DNA from: Pelobates cultripes
Lineage: Eukaryota > Chordata > Amphibia > Anura > Pelobatidae
Reading direction: 5' to 3'
NCBI GenBank assembly: GCA_933207985.1
Contig: OW240916.1
Span: 87,612,699 to 87,676,698, forward strand
DNA length: 64,000 bases
Each line of letters opens with the position of its first letter. Position 1 is the first letter of the stretch. The translations under genes were made by a program, and so were the position numbers. Shown piece by piece: positions 44,913 through 55,562 of the stretch. The notes beneath the pieces are model-generated. The model had not been told where the DNA came from. It ran no database searches and was given only the letters and a program-made list of their open reading frames with translations.

Positions 44913-45295
44913 GAGACTTGAAGATTTTTTTGGGATGTCAAGTAAAAGTTATATTTTTTATAAAAAAAAAAAAAGAAATTAAGAAAAAAACAAAACAGTT
45001 TAGATGAGGCATGTTTAAAAGGGAAGCACAGTGTACCACAGCTTCCACTCCGTCTCATTCTCTTACTGTACATTCCAGCTGGGTGTGCTATTTGTGAAGT
45101 TGAAATTACAAATCAGCACTTTGATAAATGAAAAGCTAAGGGCTTACATTTTTTCCTTCATTAGTTTTCTTCTAAGTTTTTGAACTAGCGTGATGATGAT
45201 TTTACAATTAAGACAGTCACATTGCTGTGGTTACTGTCGCCACAGAACACGCTAAGTGAAAACTTTCAGAGATGAGTAGGTTTGTTTTTTTTTTA

Positions 45296-45482
45296 ACCTC
45301 TTAAGAGCCAATCGTAGTTTATAACATCATAGCAATCAGTTCTTTAACAATCCAACTCCAGAATGGAATGATCCACTCATTTAAGAACTGTAAAGAGCTA
45401 CCATGAATCAGGAGGACATCCCATTTTGGCAAACGGACTTTAGAGACCACATTGTATCATTTATTCGGTCCTTAAGGGGTTA
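45296..45482. mobile_element. Diverged TTAA-ended MITE related to the CCTTAAGG family
   Basis: TTAACCTCTTAAGAGCC at the left and GGTCCTTAAGGGGTTA at the right form imperfect inverted ends around about 160 bp. The ends match the 72-bp palindromic MITE of this window, so this may be a longer relative or ancestor. Confidence 0.5.
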
Positions 45483-46840
45483 CCAGATGTTAGAATTGTC
45501 TGTTAAGAATTTGTTTTACTATGACAACCTTGCTATATTTAAGAATTGAAGCAAAAAGGGAATTTATGCTTTTTTTCCCCTTGCAGGTTTGTTTTTTCGC
45601 AGTGGGATTGGGGTTTGTTTTTTATCTTTTGATGCTGTTTATTGTAGATATTACTACAGATATAAGTTCAGTTGCAGTGATCGGCGTAAATCCCATACCA
45701 GCTCACTTACGGTTATGTGTAATGTGTCTTTTTGAAAATGATGAGTCAAAGTTATATTTTAATGAAGTTGTAATACCAGACTCTTTTTTTTTGGCCCTTG
45801 TGTTGTGTTGTATTAAAGTTGAGAAGCACTCAGCTTGTAATCTAGACCTCACGCTTTTTCTGTAGTAACAAACATTGTGGAACAAGAAGTATTCAAGTTT
45901 ACTGTAAAGTAATGTTAAACTGTAATTACTGTTGTGATAGTGAATTATGGAAGTTGTTGTAAAAGCAAAAAGAAGCTTATACCCAGAAAGAAATGTTGTT
46001 TTGTTTTCTTTGTTTAAAAAACAAAAACAAAAAAAAACGAGGTACTAAATCAGATTATTGTGACGTTGAAAAGTGGAATCTCTTGTCACTTGCTCATTTT
46101 ATGTTAGTTATTTTTTTTAGTTGTTTATCTTTTCTCTTTAAGAACAGTTTTAATAAAAAGTGAGATGTTTTCAAATGGTAAATTTGACTAAACAACTTCT
46201 GCAGCTGGATATTTGATGTAATATCACATGGGTAATATAGAGGTAGATTGTTATAGCTTCAATGGATCCAATATAAAATTTGTGGTGAGATAACTTGTTA
46301 AAATAAACACAATGGTCTGTGTAGCATGTTGCTTCTGAAGTATTGTTTTGGAATTCCCATTGTCATCTTGTCATGATTTACTGTTTAGCGAACAGATCCC
46401 AAAATCTTTAAACAGTTAACAGTGCACACTTATAGGGTTATTGACAAAATTATCAGGAATTTAAACTGATTTTATAGGAAATTTCTAATTCTAGGCTGGA
46501 ATAGCAAATGAAAATGATCTGTTTTGGCCTTTATTTTTAAATTCAATTTGAACTCGCTTTGAATTCCCAACAATTGACACAGTGAATATTGTGAAAGAAT
46601 CTATAAATTGTGTAAACATAATGTTTGCTTCTGTACTGATTGTTACAATCAGTGTCATGATATCATGAAAGAATTTCTGAGTGGACTATTCTGTTGTTAA
46701 AATTTATTTTCATAGATAGATATTACTTCTAAATATGACACGTTTACTTACCTCACTAACAGGGTTATTCACTTAATTCCTGATTTTAGAAAATGAACAT
46801 TGAACGGGGAAATTAAGGCTAATAATATTTAGAAGAAAAA
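45483..46840. other. Unassigned AT-rich DNA
   Basis: The plus frame 45521-45865 (114 residues, hydrophobic, cysteine-rich) has no recognisable domain, no good upstream context and AT-driven composition; it is left unannotated. AATAAA signals lie at 46152 and 46302. Confidence 0.35.
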
Positions 46841-47060
46841 TCTCCAACTCCGCTCCAACCCCGGCAGTTTTTGGCTACTGTAATTTCACTTACAGGGGCT
46901 CGGCTACTAGTAGTCAGCTGACGCTCTCAGCCAATAAGTGACTCCCCAGTCACTACACTGGCTTTGAAAAGGTATGTTGCTGAGGGGGCTGACACCAGCA
47001 CCGGAGGCTACTTTGGAGTTAAACTGTTTTAAATTGATTTAACCCTAGAATGTACTATTT
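46841..47060. repeat. Decayed T2-like MITE fragment
   Basis: GC-richer block with GCCAATAAGTGACTCCCCAG, GTATGTTGCTGAGGGGGC and GGAGTTAAAC segments that look like interior parts of frog T2 MITEs. No TTAA-bounded ends were found. Confidence 0.3.
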
Positions 47061-47982
47061 CTCCAAGGGGACTCCTAGCACCAGAAGCCTTCACACCAAC
47101 TTAATTTAGATGCCTAACATTATTTGGCTTATAACTGACTAATTAATGCTCCCTGCACTTACATCATAGGAGGAAATGTATTTATTTTCTTCTTTGCTGT
47201 CCAACCACACGTCAATTTGTGCATGAGGCATGTGCACACTGGCTGGACATCTCTACCATATCTTTCTATTTAGAGAGCCTGAACTGAGCAGTTCTGATGT
47301 GTGGGACTGTGGCTGGGGCTATATATCTCTTAAATGTCTGTTGGGCACAACTTATGTGCACGTGCATCATGTTTTTATTAAGTGTTTTGTGAATTCACTA
47401 GTCAGGTTTCACTTTGGAAATTGAATAAAAATCTTAGAATTATCTTCAGTCCAGTTTGAGCAAATCTCGGACTAATTGTAGTGGTCCCCAACTCATTTAG
47501 TAACACCAACAATTCAGGGCTGTTTGCCATGTCTGCTCCACTGGGGTTACTAACACAAACTGGACCATATGTGTCTCATGTGGACTGGTTTGGAAACCAC
47601 CACCCAAGTGAATTGACTGCTATAAGTCGAGGAGCAGTGGCCTCACATATTACTGCTTGCCCGTAATGTGTATGATAACTGTATTTATTTGCATCCTTAC
47701 AGTTTCCATTCCCTGTAGTAATGTATGAGTTAATTAATTTGTCTTCACAGTTTATAATAAAGCAGTTGGTTAGTCCTAGAACTGCATGAACACACCTGTT
47801 GTTTTATATGGACTTTACACCTATTAGCACAACAGTGCAAAGTAATACTTTTGGTTATATAAATATAACGAAGCATTAAAGAGGAACTGTCACTTCCTAG
47901 TATTTGTAATATTATTTTCTTATACCTATATTTAGCAAATGTGCATTTGTGATCTGCACAAAAACAAATTAAATGTGGAGTT
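47061..47982. other. Unassigned DNA
   Basis: Plus frames 47230-47424 and 47481-47666 lack recognisable domains. Confidence 0.35.
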
Positions 47983-48424
47983 TTAAAGGATCACTATAGT
48001 GCCAGGAAAACAAACTCATTTTCCTGACACTATAGCATCCATAGGACCCCCCCAGTTAAAACCCCTTCAGTTACTTACATTAATCCAGCGTTGGGCTCCC
48101 TTGGTGCTGGTGACCTCGCCTCCCCCGCCGACGTCAGCTCCAAGAGCCGCACGCGCATTTAAACAGTCCATAGGAAAGCATTTTTCAATGCTTTCCTATG
48201 GACGTTCTGCACGCTGGATGCGAATTTCGCATCCAGCGTCGCAGAAGTGCCTCTAGCGGCTGTCAGGAAGACAGACACTAGAGGCTGGATTAACCCCAAA
48301 TGTAAACATAGCAGTTTCTCTGAAACTGCTATGTTTACATCTGAAGGGTTAATACCTGGGGGACCTGGCACCCAGACCACTTCATTGAGTTGAAGTGGTT
48401 TGGGTGACTATAGTGTCCCTTTAA
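47983..48424. mobile_element. T2-type MITE, 442 bp
   Basis: TTAA (47983-47986) AGGATCACTATAGTGCCAGG at the left; GGGTGACTATAGTGTCCC TTTAA (TTAA 48421-48424) at the right. Internal hairpins include CATAGGAAAGCATTTTTCAA/TGCTTTCCTATGG and AAACATAGCAGTTTCTCTGA/AACTGCTATGTTT. Confidence 0.88.
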
Positions 48425-48891
48425 TTAAATATGGTTGCAAGTTAGCTCCCTGCCAATCATTGTTATAAGCTCTGCCCTTTGCACCTGGCAGTTGTCAGCC
48501 TAGAGAAAATTTACAAAAAGAGGAGAAATAAAACAATGTTTCTATTTCTCAGATTTATTTGCAATGTTTGCCCTGGATTATGATGTCATTTGCTAAACCT
48601 TTTTTTTTTTTTTTTCTCAAAAGAAACCAGAGCATTTTATGGAAAAAAGATTACCACAAGTTATAGGTGGTTGTCAATGTTTTATTCAATGGTGTAATAT
48701 TCAGGAAAGTGGATTTTTGGAGGAGATTTATCAGTGTTCTGTTCTAAAAAGTGTGTAAAACTGTAAAAAGAGTGGTGTCAAAAATGGAATGTCCCTGCTG
48801 GTTCCACTAATTGCTGGTTGTAATTGCCCCAATTTTAGTACATTAGATGACTTTTTTTAACAGAACACATTGATAAATCTCCCTCAATTTA
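48425..48891. other. Unassigned DNA between two MITEs
   Basis: AT-rich, with a T-run of 17 near 48601. No gene or repeat was recognised. Confidence 0.4.
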
Positions 48892-49368
48892 TTAAAGGAC
48901 CACTATAGTGCCAGGAAAACATACTCATTTTCGTGGCACTATAGGGTCTCTAGGTCCCCCCCACCCTTAGGGTCCCCCTCCCGCTGGGCTCTAGGGTGAG
49001 GAAGGGGTTAAACACATACATTTTCTCCACCGGTGGGGACTCTCCGCCTCCATTCCTCGTCATCGGCTGAATGCGCATGCGCGGCATGAGCCTCGTGCGC
49101 ATTCAGCCAGTCCATAGGAAACCATTCACAATGCTTTCCTATGGACGCTGGCGTCTTCTCACTGTGAAAATCTCAGTGAGAAGCGCGGAAGCGCCTCTAG
49201 CGGATGTCAATGAGACAGCCACTAGAGGCTGGATTAACCCATAGGTAAACATAGCAGTTTCTCTGAAACTACTATGTTTACAGCAGAAAGGGTTAATCCT
49301 AGATGGACCTGGCACCCAGACCACTTCATTAAGCTGAAGTGGTCTGGGTGCCTATAGTGGTCCTTTAA
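48892..49368. mobile_element. T2-type MITE, 477 bp
   Basis: TTAA (48892-48895) AGGACCACTATAGTGCCAGG at the left and GGGTGCCTATAGTGGTCCT TTAA (49365-49368) at the right. It shares the right-arm segment CCACTTCATTAAGCTGAAGT with the 47983 and 60481 copies. Confidence 0.88.
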
Positions 49369-49592
49369 TACAAATGAAAACACTCAGATGTAACACCCTC
49401 TATACTTGTAGAAAAGAAAAATAATGTAAACCAGTTCCTTTTAAAAAATGTTTCATGTATGTGATGGGATGATTAAAAACATCACTTGAACTTTGGTTCC
49501 ATGGATTATGAAGACTCCAGAAATAGTCCCTACTTTGTCTCAGTATATCTCATCTGAAATACTTATTTTTAAGGAGGGGTGACAGCGCTGCT
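49369..49592. other. Unassigned spacer
   Basis: No feature was recognised. Confidence 0.35.
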
Positions 49593-49596
49593 TTAA

Positions 49597-49668
49597 CCCC
49601 TTAAGGACCAAACTTCTGGAATAAAAGGGTATCATGACATGTCACACATGTCATGTGTCCTTAAGGGG
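49597..49668 (-). mobile_element. 72-bp palindromic TTAA MITE, copy 1
   Basis: CCCCTTAAGGAC at one end and GTCCTTAAGGGG at the other, 72 bp, between TTAA at 49593-49596 and 49669-49672. In the reverse orientation it differs from copies at 51359 and 60962 by one base. An internal hairpin CATGACATGT/ACATGTCATG is present. Confidence 0.9.
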
Positions 49669-49672
49669 TTAA

Positions 49673-50193
49673 ATTAAAGGGCAATTCCAGGATTTAGCGG
49701 AAACCTATTGCTTATGCAATATATATATAATACTTTGAAAATAATACAGAAAAACAACTCCTCTGCAGAAAATATTTACAAAAATAGGCACTTGTATGGC
49801 ATGTGCTTTTCTACAAGTGCTTGTGCAAGCTATAGTTTAATGAATTCAGTGGACCTCGATGCACTATAACCTTTACAAGGAATATGTGGCGCTTACAATA
49901 CCCCTTTAATTATTTGAATAAATTATAAGTTTCTTAAGCTAGTAGATTGTTGTTTAATTTCTCTTCAGAGCTTTTGTGAGGTTTTGTTTGAAGAGATTTT
50001 GCATGCTAAATTTCAATTGAAGCAGAGATTTTGTTTTGTAAATTGATTGATTTAAAACTTACATTCCTTATGTTTCAAAATAAGGACCACAAGAAAAATA
50101 AATTTTACATTTCTCAATTCTCCCATTGATAGAAGTGTATAGAAGAAGACGAAAAAAATAACAAAGTTGTATGGTTATGTCCCTGTGTGAGCA
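49673..50193. other. Unassigned DNA
   Basis: No gene or repeat was recognised beyond short T2-like words (CCTTTAATTA near 49905). Confidence 0.35.
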
Positions 50194-50545
50194 TTAAAGG
50201 CACACTATAGGCACCCAAACAACTTCCGCTCATTGAAGTGGTCTTGGTGCATAGTCCCAGATCCCTTAACACTGAAAAGGTAATAATTGCAGTTTTTAAT
50301 AAAGTGCAATAAGTACTTTGAAGGGTGAACTACTAGACAGTTGCTAGAGGGACTTCCGGGTTGTTTTGCCTAACTGATGCTGGACATCCTCATACTCTGC
50401 TTGAGAACATCCAGCGTCACCCAAAACCCCATAGGAAAGCATTATATGGAAAGTCCTAACGCAAGCGTAACACTTGCCGTGCATGCGCATTAGATCCCCA
50501 CGTCAACGGAGGAGGTGGTGAGGCAGAGCCTGACTTGGAGATTGT
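50194..50545. mobile_element. T2-type MITE, right end missing
   Basis: TTAA (50194-50197) AGGCACACTATAGGCACCC and the GCTCATTGAAGTGGTCTTGG block are the T2 left arm. CATAGGAAAGCATTATATGG and a CGCATTAGATCCCC block follow, then the similarity fades around 50545 without a TTAA-bounded right end. Confidence 0.7.
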
Positions 50546-51052
50546 CTATTTTGACCTTAAATTTATAATTCACTCCCTGACAATTCTCATTTTAATGGAA
50601 AAACCCTGGCAATGTCCTGCATACATTTTTCTACAATCTCAATTACATGATCCTTTGCCTAATCAAGAACTTTCTTTGATTATTCCAATAATTCAGTAGG
50701 ATTGTTTTGTCTCTATATTTCAGTTTGTTCCTTAGCAGTATTAAAGTGATATTAAGAGAGCGTTTAAATTTACTGATTTCTCATTATGAAGTACATAAAG
50801 TACAATAAGCTATCCGTTTCACCTCTGGACCCTTAAAAACATTAAATACTAACTATAGCTATGGTTCGATTTTAGGTTGAAAGGGCAATTATGGCACTAT
50901 TCCAAAAAAATATGGCACTATTCCAATATAAACTTGCAGTCTGCATTTGATCAACAAGCATTTAACTACAATGTTTCTCCTCCTTTTAACTGTTTGTATG
51001 CGGAATCATTTTCTGCTGTTTGAAGTATGTCTGTAATGTTTTGCATATTTAA
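50546..51052. other. Unassigned DNA
   Basis: A local duplication of AAATATGGCACTATTCCAA lies at about 50894-50930. Otherwise nothing was recognised. Confidence 0.4.
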
Positions 51053-51206
51053 TATTTTTATTATTTTATTATTTATATAGCGCCATCAGATTCCGTAGCG
51101 CTGTACAATGGGTGGACTAACAGACATGTAATTGTAAACAGACAACTGGACGTACAGGAACAGAGAGGTGGAGGGCCCTGCTCAGTGAGCTTACATTCTA
51201 GAGTAT
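51053..51206 (-). repeat. Dispersed retroelement 3' end, best copy
   Basis: TATTATTTATATAGCGCCAT then CAGATTCCGTAGCGCTGTAC, GGTGGACTAACAGACATGTA and a right part GGAGGGCCCTGCTCAGTGAG. The microsatellite-like TTATTTTATT at the left suggests that the retroposon tail is on the minus strand. Four other copies are in the window. Confidence 0.75.
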
Positions 51207-51358
51207 GATGTGTTGCTTGTTTGTGTACTTCACATTTGTCAGCCATTCTCCTCTTTTGTCTTATTTAACAAAGTTATGTTGTTGTCTCATGCTTTTTGAA
51301 AAAAAAAAATATTAATATAGTTAATGGCATACAATGGTTGTAATTTTTATTGTTTTAA

Positions 51359-51430
51359 CCCCTTAAGGACACATGACATGTGTGACATGTCATGATTCCC
51401 TTTTATTCCAGAAGTTTGGTCCTTAAGGGG
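51359..51430 (+). mobile_element. 72-bp palindromic TTAA MITE, copy 2
   Basis: It lies between TTAA at 51355-51358 and 51431-51434. The sequence is identical to the copy at 60962-61033. Terminal inverted repeats are 12 bp (CCCCTTAAGGAC) and themselves contain TTAA. Confidence 0.92.
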
Positions 51431-51434
51431 TTAA

Positions 51435-52196
51435 ACAGGCATACAGGCAAACAAAATAGTTCTTTGCAATGTAATGTGTTAGTTTTAGGAGCTCTATGTT
51501 TTAAAATAAAAAAAATAAAAAATCACGTTGCCAGAGAACCTTATCAATATAGGTTTTATTTTTCTGAAAACTTCAAATATTAAAGCCTGTCGATGTGTAT
51601 TTTACCCAAAAAGCACTCGTATAGCCCTTTTGAAGAAGTAATTACAAGTTTGCTTGTTATGTCTGTATGAGATGTGTTAAGGCACATGTGACTTTTTCCA
51701 TTATAGATTTGTCAGACAGAAAAAATACATTTTGCTGCCTTCATCCCTTAACATTTTTGTGTGCTTTTAGATGTATTTGTGTGTGAGCGTGCATATATAT
51801 TATATGAGATATATATCTATATCATTTGAATCTTGTTAAAAGGGACACTTAAAACAACATAAAAACCTATGTTCATAATGTAGGTTAATGTGCAAAGATG
51901 TCCGTCTGTCCCCACATACCAGTTCACAGTTGCTTATACCTGCAGCTGTAATACTGCCTTTTTTGGCCTTCGGTTTACATGTCCTACTTTTTCATCCAAA
52001 TATTTTGTACTGGGGCGTCAGTCCACCAACTGTGTACAAGCACAGTCAATGGCCAAAATGCACAGTCCCATTTGCAAAACAATTAGTAGATTGGTGCACA
52101 AATCCTTTCCCCTATGATGAACAAATCAAATTTCTGTTAATCTATGCCGATGTACATGTGGAATCGATTTGTTCAGTCGTAGATTAACAGGAACTT
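51435..52196. other. Unassigned DNA
   Basis: Overlapping plus frames at 51888-52187 and 51890-52117 have no recognised domain. An AT-rich microsatellite-like stretch is at 51800-51830. Confidence 0.35.
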
Positions 52197-52256
52197 GCTA
52201 TTATTATTTATTATTTATATAGCGCCATCAAATTCCGCATCGCTTTACAATGGGAA
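52197..52256 (-). repeat. Short copy of the dispersed retroelement 3' end
   Basis: TTATTATTTATATAGCGCCA then TCAAATTCCGCATCGCTTTA and CAATGGG. It is truncated after 60 bp. Confidence 0.7.
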
Positions 52257-53058
52257 AAAAAATAAATACTTTTTTTGTTTCATCCATTGCAGATGAAAAG
52301 GACTTGTGCACAAGTCTAATTATTAGCTGTTCCCCTCATCCTATGTAATTAAAACAACTACTGCCAAGTGTTGAACTACATATCCTATAAACTCCTGCTG
52401 GACAGTGATTTAAGGGGTAAGCTTAGACTTCGTAGGCTACATCAAGAAACTGCTGTTTGGTCGAGTGCCTTCTTGGTCTACGAAAGGCTGTTTGTTACTG
52501 CAGCTTGCCTATAAAAAATGAAAAAGTAGCTTTCATTTTATTGCACATTTTTCATTATTTAACTATAAAATGCTTTTAACAATCGGGACCTAGAGTGTAC
52601 CTTTTAAGCTATAGTACATTTAACGTTCCATGAACTGGTATTTGACACATCACTGGTAAGCATATCTAGCCAAAGATCCATTGTGCTTCAATGGAAACAA
52701 AGACCACCGTGCATCAGATTTGCCTTGAACGTTATATGCACAGTTAATCTTCTCAGCTGTCTTTCTTAGGGTAAACATTTATAATTGCAGTAAACCCAAT
52801 AGAGTACTGCCATATAAACACTGATACACTGATGTAATATTTCTAAATGACTCCAATGACCATTGCACAGCCAAATTTAACTGAAGAATATCTAACTATT
52901 TAAAGTTAAGAAACTGCTAAATTTATTGTCATACATAGTATGTATTTTTATTGCTGTTTGTTATATTTAAAATATATATTCATTGTCATTTTGTTAATAA
53001 AGTCTGGACTGTGAAAAATACCAAGGCGATTTCAGTTTCTTGTTACCGTAATTATGAC
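52257..53058. other. Unassigned DNA
   Basis: No gene or repeat was recognised. Confidence 0.35.
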
Positions 53059-53133
53059 TACACTGTTTTCTGGGCGATGCTATCCTATTTTGTACAATTA
53101 CACTGTTTTCTGGGCGATGCTATCCTATTTTGT
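53059..53133. repeat. Two-copy tandem duplication
   Basis: TACACTGTTTTCTGGGCGAT followed by GCTATCCTATTTTGT occurs twice with a 40-bp period and no differences over about 35 bp, so the duplication is recent. Confidence 0.9.
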
Positions 53134-53299
53134 GTTCTATATATCTGCTATCTACAAAACATTTTCAATGTTACATAGTCTTGGTTTAAAAATAAAATAA
53201 AAAAAAAAGTCTAAAATCCATCAAGTTAAAACCTGAAGCCCATTGTTGATACAAAAGAGGGCAAAAACAAAAAAAAACTGTTTCAGTTATTTCTTGCTA

Positions 53300-54000
53300 T
53301 GGCACAAAAAGGGGGGGGGGATATCCTTCTTGACTCCATAATCTGCAGATTTCTACTTGGATCAACAACCTGTTTACATACATATCAATTATATTCTTGA
53401 ATATTCTGTTTATGCAAAAAAAAGTATCCAAGCCTTTTTAAAATTATCTATAGAACCTGATAAGGCAACCTCTTTAGGAAGAAATGTCCTCATCTTTATT
53501 GTCCTTACTGTAAAGAAAACTTTTCCTCTGCTGTAAGCGAATATGCTGTTCTTTCCATCACAATTGGTGACCTCTTGTCTGTTGTATATTCGTGCTAATG
53601 AACAGGTTAGCACATAGTAATTGGTCCTGATCTTGTATATATTTGTATAGTGTTATTATACCCCCTCTAAGGCACCTTTTTCCTAAAGAAAACAAATCCT
53701 ATTTCTCTTGCCTTTCCTCATTACTAATGTTTCTCATCCTCCTTACTAATTTTGATGCTCGCCTCTGCACTTTCTCATGTTCTGCACTATCCTTCTTTAA
53801 AACTGGTGCCCAAAATTGTACCGCCTATTTAAGGTGGGGTGTTACCATTGATTTGTAAAGAGGCAAAATAATATTTTGATCATGTAAATCGAAACCCCTT
53901 ACACGAAAGCACCTTACTAGCTTTTGCAACAGCAGACCAGCATTGCATACTATTGCCTAGCTTGTGATCTATCATTGTTTCCAATGTAGGTAAGCTCACT
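53300..54000. repeat. Old dispersed vertebrate repeat (decayed LINE-like)
   Basis: Words such as CTTACTAATTTTGATGCTCG, AACTGGTGCCCAAAATTGTA, then AAGAGGCAAAATAATATTTT and CACCTTACTAGCTTTTGCAA match a well-known long interspersed repeat of frogs, remembered rather than searched. The frame is heavily broken and the direction is not assigned. The family is probably a non-LTR element. Confidence 0.5.
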
Positions 54001-54212
54001 TCATTTTAAAGGCTTCACAAATAAAACCATCAAATGATGCTGCCATCACTGACTACAATTACCATGTTTGGTATTCTTTAATTTAAACAGGAAATGGAAT
54101 AAAAAGGCACATACCTATTGTTTAACATTTTATTTTTAATCAGAAAAAACACAAGTCAGGCAAATGTGTAGTGATGTGACCCTACACGACACACTTAAGA
54201 AATAAATACTTA

Positions 54213-54371
54213 AATTATCATTATTACTGGTATTTATATAGCGCCAGCATATTCCGTAGAGCTTTACAATGTTATCAAAGGGGGAGATTTAACAATAAAG
54301 TAGACAATTACAAAAACTTACAGGAACAATAGGTTGAAGAGGGCCCTGTTCAAACGAGCTTACAGTCTATG
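54213..54371 (-). repeat. Copy of the dispersed retroelement 3' end
   Basis: GGTATTTATATAGCGCCAGC then ATATTCCGTAGAGCTTTACA and a right part GAGGGCCCTGTTCAAACGAG. It is full-length relative to the copy at 51053. Confidence 0.75.
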
Positions 54372-54927
54372 TTTACTACATTTATTTGTATACAGGTAGT
54401 ATGGAATTTTCCTGTCTTATGCTCATGTAATTCTATCTCTAAAAGTAAATGAGGTGCTTTTGAGGTTCATTGATAAACTCAAATTTCAAATGATCATTAT
54501 CTGTACTTTTTATATTAAAAACCATATATACTGCAATAAAGATCTCAACTTAATGTATCTATTCAATGGCAAGCCTATTCACTATAATTCCAAAGTCAAA
54601 AGAGCCACCCCATGCCCATCCAGCTCAGTTTCAGATGACAGAAACAGGGCATCTTCATGCAGGAGAGAAAACCCTGGCACTCGAGCCTGCTCTGTATATG
54701 TTAACACTGAAAAGACTACCTCTCTACTCCCCATCTGAGGATGTTGCAAGGTGAAGAGATCGAAATTCACATGTGTAAATCTGCCAAGCATGCCGAATGC
54801 ACATTTTCAGCATTCCTAGTTGCCGCAAAGTGATGCATGTACCTTTAGTGAATGGCAGACAGGGCTTAACATATTAGTTTGGGTATATGATGTGATTGCA
54901 CCATTGCTTGTGTGTGTGTAATACTGT
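54372..54927. other. Unassigned DNA
   Basis: Overlapping frames at 54454-54791 on both strands have no recognised domain. Confidence 0.35.
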
Positions 54928-54935
54928 ATGGTTAC

Positions 54936-55202
54936 TAGGGATGTGCATGGGCAAAAAAATTGGGTTCGGTTCGGAAATTCAGGTAAGTAAAAAAATGTGT
55001 CTGCTTAGGCAATTCGGATCAATGGCATTCGATTCGGTTGGGAAATTCGGTAATTCAGGCCCAAACTCTAAACCCCACCCCTAACCCACTTCAGAACTTT
55101 GGCAATTTGGAACTTTGGCAATTCGGACTTCGGACATTCAAAAGCATCTGAATTGCACAAAATTTGTCCGAATGTACATTCGAAACGAAGTGCACATGTC
55201 TA
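54936..55202. mobile_element. hAT-type MITE, 267 bp, with 8-bp duplication
   Basis: ATGGTTAC occurs at 54928-54935 and 55203-55210. The element begins TAGGGATGTGCA and ends TGCACATGTCTA, an inverted terminal repeat with two mismatches. The interior is rich in TTCGG/AATTCGG words (TTCGGTTCGGAAATTCAG; TTTGGCAATTCGGACTTCGG). The 8-bp target duplication indicates a hAT-driven MITE. Confidence 0.88.
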
Positions 55203-55309
55203 ATGGTTACACCATTTTCAAACATTCTAGACCAGTGTGGCTGAATTCTAGAGCTCTATCATCCACTTATCTTCATTGAGAGCCACCTAACTGAAGAGTA
55301 ATTATAGGT

Positions 55310-55562
55310 AGGTACTGTTTCCCCGAAAATAAGCCCTAGCTTCTTTTCGGGGGATGCTCATAAAATAAGTCCTACCCCGAAAATAAGCCCTAGTCGCTAG
55401 CTCGCTAATCTATTTTGGGGAATTTTCCCCGAACATAGATTTGCAGGATTCCATTCGCGAGTAAGCTAATCTATGTTCTTGCTTGCTACTGTTTTCCCCT
55501 GAAAATAAGACTTTTTTTTCAAGGATAAAAAATATAAGACACGGTTTTATTTTTGGGAAAAG
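55310..55562. repeat. Repeat with CCCCGAAAATAAGCCCTA units
   Basis: CCCCGAAAATAAGCCCTAG occurs near 55322 and 55376, with GAAAATAAGAC near 55500. Motifs of this kind are seen in dispersed DNA-transposon relics of several tetrapods. The centre contains TTCCCCGAACATAGAT and ATCTATGTTC, also seen near 5425-5490. Confidence 0.55.

Larger units (their letters stand above)
42557..45290 (+). other. Possible extended 3' UTR and 3' flank of the Jun-like gene
   Basis: 2.7 kb of AT-rich single-copy-looking DNA, free of recognised transposons, unlike most of the window. It holds further AATAAA signals at 44179-44184 and 44783-44788 and the double AU-rich nonamer at 44900-44912. Long unstable 3' UTRs are usual in Jun genes. 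No coding frame with a domain was found (for example 42577-42816 and 43595-43795 are fortuitous). Confidence 0.4.

Noticed and set aside
45521..45865. 114-codon hydrophobic open frame, possible membrane protein
   Set aside because: AT-rich composition alone yields F/L/V-rich codons; no upstream promoter, splice or domain evidence.
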